Part shown: positions 23,584 to 35,530 of the stretch, in pieces | Layout of the letters: each line of letters opens with the position of its first letter | Numbering within the stretch: the stretch's first letter is position 1 | Assembly: GCA_963669155.1 (NCBI GenBank) | Contig: OZ022581.1 | Span: 8,088,803 to 8,152,802, forward strand | Direction of reading: 5' to 3' | Origin: Arbacia lixula | Lineage: Eukaryota > Echinodermata > Echinoidea > Arbacioida > Arbaciidae | DNA: 64,000 nt | Position numbers and translations under genes: made by a program | Notes under the pieces: generated by a model | The model's input: only the letters and a program-made list of their open reading frames with translations | What the model was told of the DNA's origin: nothing | Database searches by the model: none

Positions 23584-25220
23584 CGAGACATACTTGTGGA
23601 CAAGTATAAGGTGGTCTGCATTGGCAAATTCATGCACTGACATGGGCTAGAAAATGCACGGTGATATGGACCTTCAATCGTGACACCATCTATTCATAAG
23701 CAATCAGAGACTTCGCTCAAGAAAGCTCATAGCGCACCTACAATGTCTACTAACGTACATTTCAGAGACATGCCTAAATGGTTACATGTATATTGTGCTA
23801 ACATGTAATTAATAGCCACGTAAGATAAAGGGGCGAGAGAAAACGAATGGGAAAGAAAATCTCAAAGAGAAAGACAAAGTGAGGGATAGAACAGAAAAAG
23901 ATGGCAAAAGAAACATTGTAAAAGGAATGCGAAAATTTACCCTACCCACTCCAGGAATCGAACCGGGGGCCTCGAGATCTTAAAACGCGGCGCCTTACCA
24001 ATTGAGCCACACATCTTCCCATTCACTTAACACGTAATGCCCAGCAGGGGCTAGAATGATTAAGAAATTGATATTCAAGATGAAATTTCGCCATGATCGC
24101 GACATCTGATTGAAAAATAAAGATGACGTCCCCGAAAGCTAGTAGACTCAGCTACAACATACTAAAATTTCAGAGTAACAGAATTGAACATAAGCGAGAT
24201 ACAGCTCCTAGAAGATCGTCATGTCATTTAATAAATACCCCTTCCATTGACATAACACGTACTTACGATCGATTTTGACATTAATGTCTATAATCAAATT
24301 CATACCATGAAGATAGAATCCTATTGAAATATTAGGGCTAATTTCTCATAGAGCAATGTCTCAGCTATCACATACTGAAATTTGGAACAAAATTGACCAA
24401 AGATTACTGAGATACGCAAGAACGGGTAAAAAAGTTTATGACGTCATACATGAAAATTGATTTTTTCGATTCATATGGCAATATGATGACGTTACGATGT
24501 ATTTAACGACCAAATGGGACATGAAATAGCATCTACAGTTCCCACTCTTTCAAAATATGAAAAAAAATTGGGGGTCACCAGCCATTCTGAGGAGCTATGG
24601 CCGATTGAAGGTGGTCATGTTTTTGCACACAAAAACGTATTGACGCACGCGCGGACTTTGAACTTTGACGCACCCGCACGACCTTATTATTGCATAGAAA
24701 TGGCTCAAAATTTCAGGATGTGTTGTTTGCAGTGTCAGAAACATGAATCTAGTGAAAAAACGGTTTTCCGACGTTGCGTTTGCTAAACGCACGGAAAAAC
24801 GCGCGCGCGCGCGCGTACGCGCGGAAATTTGAAAAATGCTAGAAATGGCATCAAACACATGCAAAACAATTTCTACTTGATTTGGAGCATTTTTTTATTT
24901 TACGCGCGCGTTAATGCACTAACGTACGCGTACGCGCGCGTTTTTTTTCATTGAAATTAATTGTCTTGTCATTAATTATATACATGCCAAATTTCATTAC
25001 ACAGAGATGAACGGTTTTAGAGCTACATGAAATAATAGGTTTTCATTAAATTGCTCGTGCATGACGTCACGATTACGTAATGACCTTGAAAATGTTCCTG
25101 TGACATGTTCACATATATACCTATACATGATGAACATTTGATGAAACATGGTCTATGCATTGTTGAGATATCCATGTCACAAAAAATAGGAATAAAAATA
25201 AATAATAATAATAATAATAA
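23584..25220 (+). repeat. Tandem 1.64-kb unit, copy 2 (A type)
   Basis: Starts CGAGACATACTTGTGGACAA and ends in an AT-rich tail (AATAAAAATAAATAATAATA). Order within the unit: start block; AGGTGGTCTGC motif; A/G-rich body; tRNA-like module (minus strand); blocks resembling each other around CATACTGAAATTT and GAGATAC; a CACACAAAAACGTATTGACG block; the alternating CG block (24799-24941); a TGACGTCA block; then the tail. It is almost identical to copy 4 and about 10-15% different from copy 3 by eye. Confidence 0.9.
23946..24018 (-). pseudogene. tRNA-like module in copy 2
   Basis: On the minus strand: box A TGGCTCAATTGG, box B GGTTCGATTCC and a TTTTAAGA anticodon-loop-like stretch. The T arm pairs CCCGG with CCTGG (one mismatch), while the anticodon stem has mismatches. 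It looks like a tRNA-derived Pol III promoter carried by the repeat. Confidence 0.6.
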
Positions 25221-26855
25221 CGAGACATACTTGTGGACAAGTATCAGGTGGTCTGCATTGGCAAATTCATGCACAGACATGGGCTGGAAAATGCACGGTG
25301 AACTATAGACCTTCATTCGTGACACCATCTATCCATAAGCAATGTGAGACATCGCTTAAGAAAGCTCATAGGGCACCTATTATACTAACATTTCAGAGAA
25401 TTTCCTAAATGGTAACATGTTTATGCTAACGTGATTAATAGTCATGTAAGAGAATGGGGCGAGAGAAAAAAAGAATTGGAAAGAAAATCTCAAAGAGAAT
25501 GACAAAGTGAGGGATAGAACAGAAGAAGATGGCAAAATAAGCATTGCAAAAGGAATGCAATAGCTGACCCTACCCACGCCAGGAATCGAACCGGGGGCCT
25601 CGAGATCTTAAAACGGCGCCTTACCTATTGAGCCACAAATCTTCCCATTCACTTAACACGTAATGCCCAGCAGGGGCTAGAATGATTAAGAAATCGATAT
25701 TCAAGCTGAAATTTCACCATGATCCCGACATCTGATTAAAAAAATGGAGACGACGCCCCGGAAAGCTCGTAGACTCAGCTACAACATACTGAAATTTCAG
25801 AGTGAAAGCTTGACATATTAGTGAGATACATCTCCTAGAAGCTCGTCATGTCATTTCATAAATACCACTTCCATTGACATAACACGGAAGTGCGATTTTG
25901 ACATTCATGCGTATAATGAAATTTACACCGTGAAGACATCATCAAAATGAAAAATGAAGGCAACTCCTACCATGGAGCGAGGTCTCAGCTACAACATACT
26001 GAAATTTGGGAGAAAATTGACCATGGATTACTGAGATACACAAAAGCGGGTAAAAAAGTTCATGACGTCATACATGAAAAATCATTTTTTCGATTCATAT
26101 GGCAATATGATTACATCAACATAAATTTAAAAGGTAAATCGAACATTAAATCAAATTTACATTTCCCACTCTTTCAGAATATTGAAAAAAAATTGGGGGT
26201 CACCAGCCATTCTAAAGAGCTAGGGCCGATTGAAGGTAGTCATGTTTTTTGCAATATTTGCACACAAAAACGTATTGACGCACGCGCAGACTTTGAACTT
26301 TGACGCACCCGCACGACCTTGTTATTGCATGGAAATGGCTCAAAATGACAGGATGTGTTGTATGTAGTGTCAGTAACATGAATCCAGTAAAAAAACGGAA
26401 TTTTGACGTTTTGTTCGCGTTACGCACGGAAAAACGCGCGAACGCGCGCGCACGCGCGGAAATTTTTGAATTGCTAGAAATGGCCTGAAACATATGCAAA
26501 ACAATTTTGAGTTGATTTGGAGCATTTTAAAATTTTGCGCGTGCGGTTTTGCACTAACGTACGCGTACGCGCGCGTTTTTATTTATCGAAATTAATTTAA
26601 TTATCATTAAATTGATGCATGTCAATTTTCATTAGCTATAAATAATTGGTTCTAAAGCTACATGAGATAAAAGATTTTCATTAAACTGCTCGTAGATGAC
26701 GTCACGATGACGTCATGACCTTGAAAATGTTGCTGGAACATGTTCACGTATATACCCAAGCATGATGAAGATTTGATGAAAAATGGCTAATGGGTTGTTG
26801 AGATATCCATGCCACAAAATTTTGGAATAAAAATAAATAAATAAATAAATAATAA
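25221..26855 (+). repeat. Tandem 1.64-kb unit, copy 3 (B type)
   Basis: Same architecture and length as its neighbours, head-to-tail with no spacer except the AT-rich tail, here an (AAAT)n variant. It diverges from copies 2 and 4 throughout. Its CG block is interrupted (CGCGCGAACGCGCGCGCACG). Confidence 0.9.
25574..25645 (-). pseudogene. tRNA-like module in copy 3
   Basis: Box A TGGCTCAATAGG and box B GGTTCGATTCC are preserved on the minus strand despite substitutions and a small indel in the anticodon-arm region. Confidence 0.55.
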
Positions 26856-28494
26856 CGAGACATACTTGTGGACAAGTATAAGGTGGTCTGCATTGGCAAA
26901 TTCATGCACTGACATGGGCTAGAAAATGCACGGTGATATGGACCTTCAATCGTGACACCATCTATTCATAAGCAATCAGAGACTCCGCTCAAGAAAGCTC
27001 AGAGCGCACCTACAATGTCTACTAACGTACATTTCAGAGACATGCCTAAAATGGTTACATGTATATTGTGCTAACATGTAATTAATAGCCACGTAAGATA
27101 AAGGGGCGAGAGAAAACGAATGGGAAAGAAAATCTCAAAGAGAAAGACAAAGTGAGGGATAGAACAGAAGAAGATGGCAAAAGAAACATTGTAAAAGGAA
27201 TGCGAAAATTTACCCTACCCACTCCAGGAATCGAACCGGGGGCCTCGAGATCTTAAAACGCGGCGCCTTACCAATTGAGCCACACATCTTCCCATTCACT
27301 TTACACGTAATGCCCAGCAGGGGCTAGAATGATTAAGAAATTGATATTCAAGATGAAATTTCGCCATGATCGCGACATCTGATTGAAAAATAAAGATGAC
27401 GTCCCCGAAAGCTAGTAGACTCAGCTACAACATACTAAAATTTCAGAGTAACAGAATTGAACATAAGCGAGATACAGCTCCTAGAAGATCGTCATGTCAT
27501 TTAATAAATACCCCTTCCATTGACATAACACGTACTTACGATCGATTTTGACATTAATGTCTATAATCAAATTCATACCATGAAGATAGAATCCTATTGA
27601 AATATTAGGGCTACTTTCTCATAGAACAATGTCTCAGCTATCACATACTGAAATTTGGAACAAAATTGACCAAAGATTACTGAGATACGCAAGAACGGGT
27701 AAAAAAGTTTATGACGTCATACATGAAAATTGATTTTTTCGATTCATATGGCAATATGATGACGTTACGATGTATTTAACGACCAAATGATACATGAAAT
27801 AGCATCTACAGTTCCCACTCTTTCAAAATATGAAAAAAAAATTGGGGGTCACCAGCCATTCTGAGGAGTTATGGCCGATTGAAGGTGGTCATGTTTTTGC
27901 ACACAAAAACGTATTGACGCACGCGCGGACTTTGAACTTTGACGCACCCGCACGACCTTATTATTGCATAGAAATGGCTCAAAATTTCAGGATGTGTTGT
28001 TTGCAGTGTCAGAAACATGAATCCAGTAAAAAAACGGTTTTCCGACGTTGCGTTTGCTAAACGCACGGAAAAACGCGCGCGCGCGCGCGTACGCGCGGAA
28101 ATTTGAAAAATGCTAGAAATGGCATCAAACATATGCAAAACAATTTCTAGTTGATTTGGAGCATTTTTTTATTTTACGCGCGCGTTAATGCACTAACGTA
28201 CACGTACGCGCGCGTTTTTTTTCATTGAAATTAATTGTCTTGTCATTAATTATATACATGCCAAATTTCATTTCACAGAGATGAACGGTTTTAGAGCTAC
28301 ATGAAATAATAGATTTTCATTAAATTGCTCGTGCATGACGTCACGATTACGTAATGACCTTGAAAATGTTCCTGTGACATGTTCACATATATACCTATAC
28401 ATGATGAACATTTGATGAAACATGGTCCATGCATTGTTGAGATATCCATGTCACAAAAAATAGGAATAAAAATAAATAATAATAATAATAATAA
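26856..28494 (+). repeat. Tandem 1.64-kb unit, copy 4 (A type)
   Basis: Nearly identical to copy 2 along its whole length (isolated differences such as AGAGC/AGAAC near 27625 and GGGAC/GATAC near 27790), although copy 3 lies between them. It ends in an (AAT)n tail, then the 65-bp duplicated segment. Confidence 0.9.
27219..27291 (-). pseudogene. tRNA-like module in copy 4
   Basis: Identical to copy 2 across box A, the loop and box B on the minus strand. Confidence 0.6.
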
Positions 28495-28495
28495 T

Positions 28496-28616
28496 GAAAG
28501 AAAATTCGGACAAAAACAAGAGGTGATCTGCCATGGCATGGCAGACCACCTAATAATAAAGAAAGAAAATTCGGACAAAAACAAGAGGTGATCTGCCATG
28601 GCATGGCAGACCACCT
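28496..28616 (+). repeat. 65-bp direct duplication with internal palindrome
   Basis: GAAAGAAAATTCGGACAAAA followed by an inverted repeat (TCTGCCATG G CATGGCAGA) occurs twice, at 28496 and 28561. The same tail sequence ends the solo unit near 18950, so this is the natural terminus of the 1.64-kb element. The word AGGTGGTCTGC near the unit start appears inverted here as GCAGACCACCT. Confidence 0.8.
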
Positions 28617-28618
28617 AA

Positions 28619-28710
28619 AAAGAAGAAAAAGAAGAAGAAGAAGAAGGAGAAAGAGAAAAGGAAGGAGAAGAAGAAGAAGAAGAAGAAGAAGAACAAGAGA
28701 CGTGCAGAGT

Positions 28711-28757
<47 letters not shown>
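28619..28757 (+). repeat. (GAA)n and (GA)n tracts
   Basis: An imperfect GAA block to about 28692, then GA repeats at 28711-28757. This is a purine-rich boundary at the right end of the tandem array, mirroring the (GAA)n on its left. Confidence 0.9.
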
Positions 28758-28762
<5 letters not shown>

Positions 28763-29524
28763 AGGACGGCCAGATAAGGAGATAGAAAGTAACAGCGATA
28801 GGAAGGAGAGGCCGACAAACGTGATAGCAAGTTGGTAGTGTGGCCAGTACAGCAGTGTACTAAGTACGTACTTGACCGCTATGTGACCGGCATCTGCCTG
28901 AAAGCCAACCTATGACTATTCTCAGAAATTTTGACGAAAAGGTGCATGCAAATAAAAGTGTTTGTGCTCCCACAAATATTACGCAACACTACAACATCGT
29001 GAACATGTCAACTAGTGTGACCTACCCACAATTGTAATGATGTGAAATGATTATGATATGATAACAATTTCCTTTTTTCCTCTTTGTTGCAAATCCCAAA
29101 TTACTTTCATGACATTCCCGTTTAATACAGCACACTGACCGTACATTTTGATCGGGTAGAAACGATACCATACTGTCCAATAAAAAGACGCTTAAGAACA
29201 TAATCGTGATGATAATGGGGCATTGCTCGTGTTTACAATTAGATCAATCTTCCATCAAGTATGAATTTTCTCGCAAGAATTTTCCTGTTCTTTTATCAGT
29301 CAATGTGAACACAGACACCCGCAACTGTCGTTCAGTTACCAACCATTTATCAAACGTTACCTCAAGAAACCATGAATAATATTTCCAGAAAAAAAAAAAT
29401 CGATCACTCGTCGGGAACGATTAAGTGCTCGGGATAAAAACGTCTCACCAAAATTATCCACTTTACCCGGAAAGTGGTTGCATCATGGGACTTATCTGTT
29501 TTCATGTGAGTGTGTGTGTGTTTG

Positions 29525-29587
<63 letters not shown>

Positions 29588-31599
29588 GCGTTGATTCTCA
29601 CAGGGGATCTGAATTGATGAAGGGGAGATGAGTTATTGGATGGAATTCGCTGAAAAGGGGGGCGAGATCCAAAAGAAGAGACGAGAGAGGTGCTGAAATA
29701 AATCAGACGCTCCACTTCCCATGGCCATCTTTATTTTTTTCCAGCGTTATCTGGGGGAAGAATTGGGTCTTTTCGCGACCTTTGACGCATCTTACCAGAC
29801 AAACTATATTCTATATTTGTCTCTGTGATTTGATAAGACAAAAAACTCTCCTTCATTTTAACAAAATCTAGGTGATTGAAATTCGTGGACTGTCTGGACA
29901 TGATAGCTTTCCTGAGAAGATGCAGCATAGAACATAAATAATAATGCATTTCATCATATGACCTATACTAATGAAATAACGAAGACAGTTAAATCATATA
30001 TCGTGTTTTGACAATCTGTAAGATTAATAAAAGCATTGAGGGGTTTTCAGGAAACGTTAGATATATCTCATTAGGTATAAATACCTCACATATAGATTTA
30101 TAGAGTGTACATAAAAATAAATATCACCGTGAATCGCCATATCCACTCATTAGGTTCAGTAAATAAAAAAGATCATTGGAAAGTCTATAAAGCTCAATTC
30201 TAACAATTATGTAACATGAAAATATCATTATATTTGTAATGTTTATACTCAACATTAACATATTTTCTCAATATTAAGTTACACAGTTTATAGATATCGA
30301 AAATAATGCTGTGTAGATATACGTGATTTAAAACATGATTGGATGAACGATGCCTACCAGTTAAATCCAACAGAAATATTAACACAAATCAAACTGGGAA
30401 CTCCGAGATGAGAGTTCTCGCGTACAAGTGGCGGAAGAGCTCCCTCTAGCGGACACTCAAGTGAAGTATTCTCTGTAATGTAATAATTTATGTAAACATG
30501 CTGGATATCTTATGTACTGATTTGATTTTAAATGTTCTTTGAATGCTTCCATGGTGGGAGTGTACTAATAAATACTATTTAGAAAATAATGACACCATGT
30601 GGTTGTATTCTTTAGGATAATTGACCAACTTATGGGATGAAGAAAGGGAGAAGAAAAGTGAAAAAGAAGAGAGGTGATTTTTATGTTTTATAACACTTAC
30701 ACAAGACTATTTTTAGCTTTAATTTTTTTGTGTGTTTTAAACCGATAGTGATTGAGAGTTGTGAACTAGTCAAAAAGTAGTTATAAAGAGAGGAAAATAG
30801 AGAACAATGAGAAAAGTGTGAAAAGGTTATAGACAGTTTTGCAACGAACTGTAGGTTTCTTTCAATATCTGAAAGAGAGAGTATCGGTGTCCACGTTCCG
30901 GGCAGTGTGCTCTGTCCGTCATCCGGAGAATAACTCGAAGAACGAGCGCGCCGAGCATTTTAGGGATCTGAAGGGATCCGAAATAACCCGAGAGTGTCCG
31001 AAACCGGATTTGATTTTGTTATTGTTTTTAAAAAGCTATGGAGAATATAAATATTGGAAACAAAAGGAAAACACATTCCATAATCATGTCAACATGCAGA
31101 TTATGTTCATGTATTGATTTTGTGATTGCTTGTTATTTTGTAATCGTTTGAAAAAAAACAACGAAGGAAATAAACGGTGTCATTGAAAAGAAAATGTCAG
31201 TAATATTTCCAACTTTCGTTGGAGATTTATTTCATATTTGAGGGTGAGAATATTGACACGAAAACTTGAGTGAAATCTTTAGTGCTTGGTATAAAAATAT
31301 ATCGCCTGAACGTAAAACGATGGTTCTTACTTTGAATGAAGTTCTATTTGGACCGAATAAGGAATTGTGTATCACACCTGTTAATCTGTGAGCAAATTCC
31401 ATTACATGCAGTGTCATTGACAATGCCTGATGGCAGAAAAGAAGTTGTGGGTTGACATCTGTGATGCACAGTAACCACTGAACAGATTATCTGATACATA
31501 CACAATGCCCCCATATAAAGACGACCTCCTCCCCCACTCCCATGTCCGGTATACCCGCTCACACTCTCACTTACTCAATGGGAATCATAATTGTTGGTG
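28758..31599. other. No gene recognised
   Basis: AT-rich DNA with a (GT)n microsatellite at 29509-29584. Open frames at 30839-31117 (+) and 31344-31562 (-) lack domains or splice support. Confidence 0.5.
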
Positions 31600-34018
31600 T
31601 ATAGGAAGGTAGATGGGTGTAAAAAAACATAAAAAAACCTAATAATCACAATAATAAACATACAGGAAATAAAAATACACCCTACTGTCTGCTAAACAAA
31701 ATATTTGAATAAGTAAGAATGTAAAAATAGAGAAGAAAGAAAAGAAAAGGACAAATATACTACACTAGGATGTCCCAAATACCTAGCTCTTGCCATTTTA
31801 TCATATGTAGCCCTATTTTACCAATTTTAATCGCCAATCGCTTTTCCTTCTCTCTTTAATCTGTGATTATCATTAGAATTTCGTTTATTGAAGGAAGAAG
31901 TACTTTTGATCTAGAAATATATATAATGTATATTATAATGAAAATGATGGAATTGCATAATTGAATTCTCTGAGAATTTTCTTTGATACCCATAAAAAAT
32001 AAATTCCAGTCACATATGTTTATTTCCCGTAACTCTAATCTGTCTATTATATCTTGCCAAGTTCTTTGAACTTGTTCATAAAAAGAAATAGGTGTGGATA
32101 CGTCTCCTCCTCCTTTTTACACAAAGAGAATAGTTTATCAGATACAAATCCACATCTGTAGAGGTGTTCTTCAGTATATTACGCACCATGTTGAAATTTG
32201 TATTGAAATTCCCTGTGTTTACAAGTTACTGTACGTCTTATTCTAAAACATATTTCCTTGAGTTCTTCCTTATCATGGTTATATTGATTACATCCATCTC
32301 GTATTTGTAAGTTATAATCTTCCTGATATACCTAAATACCTAAACTCCAAAAATGAGTGTATGGTTTCATGTTCATACCATCAACTATATCATCTATTTG
32401 AACGATCTCCTTCTTTAAAAGATCCTCACTAAATATTATTCTATTTCTGATACAAATATGTTTATTATTTAAAGAATGGCGTTATTTTCATTCTCTTCAA
32501 AATGTCTACATTTATCCATTTCTTCCCACCCATTTAACATTTCGTTATAGAAAGGTGCAATTTTTTTCTAAATCTATTTTATCAAAATCATAATAGCATA
32601 GAATTATCTTCCCCTAACTGCCCTACCAAATTAGTCAAATGAAAATATCCATCCTGAATAATTTTCTCCATGGAGTAAACGCTTAAGCCACATAACCCTT
32701 TGAGATTTAAAAAAGGTTTCATAGTTTGAAATCAAATGATATGCGTTCCACCTCCTCTGGAATGGATTTTGGTACAGTAATGAGAAGAGAAACATAATTA
32801 CATTTAAATAGAAGATAAGTCTTCAACAGTTGCACTTTCCCCATTATGGTAACATTCCTTTGTTTTCACCATCCCACAAGTCTTTTTATTTTGCTTGATA
32901 TGTCATTATAATTTAAAATTGAAAATTGAAAAGTATATCCCTCATATTTTCACTTCTTCCACTAAATTCCCAAACAGCTGAACTCCTGATATTTTATTTT
33001 CTTTACCCAACCACACAATAGTTTTTTTGTCCTTATTAACATTTAAAACACTATTTTTTTCAACGGCTTTGAACACCCGTTGTACCCTTTGAATGGATTA
33101 TTCGTCTTGTAAGAAAAGTGTTATATCATCTGCATATAATACTTGTTTAATTTCACTTTGACCAAATTTAATCCCTTTGATATTATCATCATTTCGAATT
33201 TGCAATGTTAATATTTCTATGGCCAGTATAAATAAATATAGTGAAAGTGGACCCCCTTGCCTTACACCCCTTTTTATATCAAAATAGCCAGTTGAATGTC
33301 CACCATTCATCACACAACTGTATATCATTATACAAAATCTTAATCCACAAACAAAAACAGTCACCAAAACCCAAGACTTTCAAGGCATGCAATAGAAATT
33401 GATGAGAGATTGAATCAAAAGCTTTCTCAAAGTCATTTGCAGCTTGGAACCCTATGGTACGGTTTAAAGAATGAAAAAAAAAATGTCATCTATCAGACCT
33501 ACTGCCTCCCCAATATTTCTATTTTTAATATATCCAACTTAATCAAAATGTATTATTTCTCTTAGTACTTCTTTTATTCTTTAGCCAATACTATAGACAA
33601 AATCTTATAGTCGAAATTTAAAAATGTTATTGGTCTGTAATTCTTCATGTGGAGATTGTCTTACCTCCCTTTTCAATAAGTGTTATGACCCCTTGCTTCT
33701 GTGAACTAGGTAATTCCCCCTGTCAAATGATTCATTCAAAGCACCCACCAATATTCCTCCCAAAGTCGGACAAAAAGTACAATAAAATTCTGCTGCCTAA
33801 CCGTCATTTCCAGGAGCTTATTCCACTTTAATTCTTTCAAAGCATTATAGCATTCCTCATTTGTCAATTTACCTTCACCAAAAAACTTTACTGTCTTCAT
33901 ATAATTTGTGTATATCTGTAAAAAAAAAAATCATATTTCACTAATATCCACATCATTTTCTTTGATGCATATTTTTCGTAGAAATTCCTTATTATGTTTG
34001 ATATCTCATTTCATGGAA
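31600..34018 (-). mobile_element. L1/Tx1-type LINE, 5'-truncated and decayed
   Basis: Read on the minus strand from 34018 downward, frames broken by stops and indels give successive pieces of a reverse transcriptase: a KLTNEECYNALKELKWNK stretch followed in another frame by APGNDG; NYRPITFLNFDYKILS; GYIKNRNIGEAVGLIDD (near 33500); DFEKAFDSISHQFL (near 33430); GVRQGGPLSLYLFILAIEIL; and the catalytic LYADDITLFL (near 33120). A C-terminal region follows with LYRCGFVSDKLFSLCKKEEE near 32120. These are RT core motifs in the order found in L1/Tx1-like ORF2. The longest open piece is 33098-33367. The element lacks its endonuclease; homology starts beside an (AC)n microsatellite, indicating 5' truncation. 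It cannot encode a working protein. Confidence 0.88.
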
Positions 34019-34050
34019 ACACACACACACACACACACATACACACACAC
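34019..34050 (+). repeat. (AC)n microsatellite at LINE boundary
   Basis: AC repeats lie exactly where the minus-strand LINE homology begins. Confidence 0.9.
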
Positions 34051-34270
34051 AAGCAGTACACACGTAAACATACACTTGTACAATTTCTGTTCACTTGCCT
34101 AGTTTCGTAATATTCTTGACTGATACAATTAACTGACATGATTTAAAAGAAAGTTGGTCAAGAAAAGCATTAAAAGCAATATGAATCCAGTTCTGGCAAT
34201 ATATGCCGTATCCTCCTCAAGGCCAGTAAATTGTTAATCTGTATTTGTGTCGGAAATATGTATCTACAAC

Positions 34271-34320
<50 letters not shown>

Positions 34321-34440
34321 CAGAGACATAGTTATGGCAGTTTCCATTGAATGTAAGAGCCGAGTAGTGAAGAAATGCACACTGCAACCTAATACACTTC
34401 GAGTCTTCAAGTCCCCATTTGACCTTAATATACCGTAGCA
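34051..34440. other. Non-coding with (GA)n
   Basis: (GA)n microsatellite at 34271-34317; no gene seen. Confidence 0.6.
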
Positions 34441-35082
34441 ACACTCAAGTCCAGACAGTCGATCCCGAATAGCTGACATTATATCCCTTCTATGAATATT
34501 CATGAGTATTCTGGGAACGTGATTGGTCAATTGATGATCGCAGACTACAAAATAATTTGACTATATCTGCCTCAGCTCCGGATATTTTTCATTATATCCC
34601 TCATTAATATATTCTAGTCCGTTGATTGGTTGAAAGGGTGTCACATGACCACAAATAGATGAACTATTTGAAGGAAGAGAGCTCAGAGGGCCGGGAGGGA
34701 AGAAAAGTACTATTTCGTGACGTCATGTCAAAAATAGTCTTATTTTTCCCTCTGGACTATCGATATCTGGGCTATAGGTGATCGATACAATTTTCATCAA
34801 TTCATCCCAGGTATTAAACTGGGATGCGCGACACGCAAAATCTACGCGATACATTTCTTTCCAGCTGCCTTTTGACGTTTTAGCGGAAAATGATTGGGCG
34901 CGCAGCCGGAACTCCCGCGGTGTTGCGGCCGAGGTGCAACTTGAATTTCCGTTGGTTTGCTCAAGCCGCAGGAAATAACAAAATATCTGAATCGGGCTCC
35001 TGCGTTCGGAGCTTAGAGCGTGGGCACTATATTACAAGGTCCATGGTAAGGATTAAATTAATGAACGAAGAATATATTAATG
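34441..35082. other. Unclassified repeat-like DNA
   Basis: AGTCCAGACAGTCGATCCCG near 34449 has a partial inverted partner (CCTCTGGACTATCGATATCT near 34750), suggesting eroded ends of a ~320-bp element. Weak evidence, no coding capacity. Confidence 0.3.
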
Positions 35083-35286
35083 AAGGATATAAAACAAATA
35101 TTTCATGATCTTTATTCGGGAACTTTGTGGAATCTATTGGACCCCTCGGTGAAGTGGAGGGCGTGCGGTACCATTTTCCCTCGACCTGCGGTCTCGGGAA
35201 AATAGTACCGCACGCCCTCCACTTAACCTCGGTGCAAATAGATTCCACAAGATCCCTCATGGTCATGAAATATTTGTATACTATTT
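35083..35286. mobile_element. Fold-back element 1
   Basis: Arms of about 90-95 bp pair across a short centre. The best-matched part is AAGTGGAGGGCGTGCGGTAC (35152 onward) against its complement ending near 35224. The outer ends GGATATAAAACAAATAT and ATATTTGTATAC are shared with the next element. No coding capacity. Confidence 0.8.
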
Positions 35287-35530
35287 TTTTCATGGGGAGG
35301 ACTGCGCATGCTCTATTTACTATTTTCTTCCTTGGCACTACTGCGCATGCTCTCTACCTGAGCGGGCGTAAATTAGTGCGCGCATGAATGCAGTGCGCGG
35401 TGTGTTGCGCATATACCTGGGATGAACCGATATCGAGACAGAGAAAAAAAAAAGGCGACATACAACCACATGGTGTTACCGAAAGTTTTACTATTTTCTA
35501 AATAGTATTTATTAGTTATTGTTTTACAAA
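35287..35530. other. Spacer between fold-backs
   Basis: Contains ACTGCGCATGCTCT twice, 40 bp apart (near 35299 and 35339), plus TGTTGCGCATATA. TGCGCATGC is close to the NRF1 recognition motif. Whether it acts as one is unknown. Confidence 0.4.

Noticed and set aside
22765-23643. 292-codon minus-strand ORF with poly-Phe and poly-Leu
   Set aside because: Most of it is the (GAA)n tract. Only the GC-rich part at 22838-23026 was kept, as a weak exon candidate.
28395-28830. Several short Lys/Arg- and Ser-rich ORFs at the end of the tandem array
   Set aside because: Fall in the duplicated palindrome and GAA/GA tracts.
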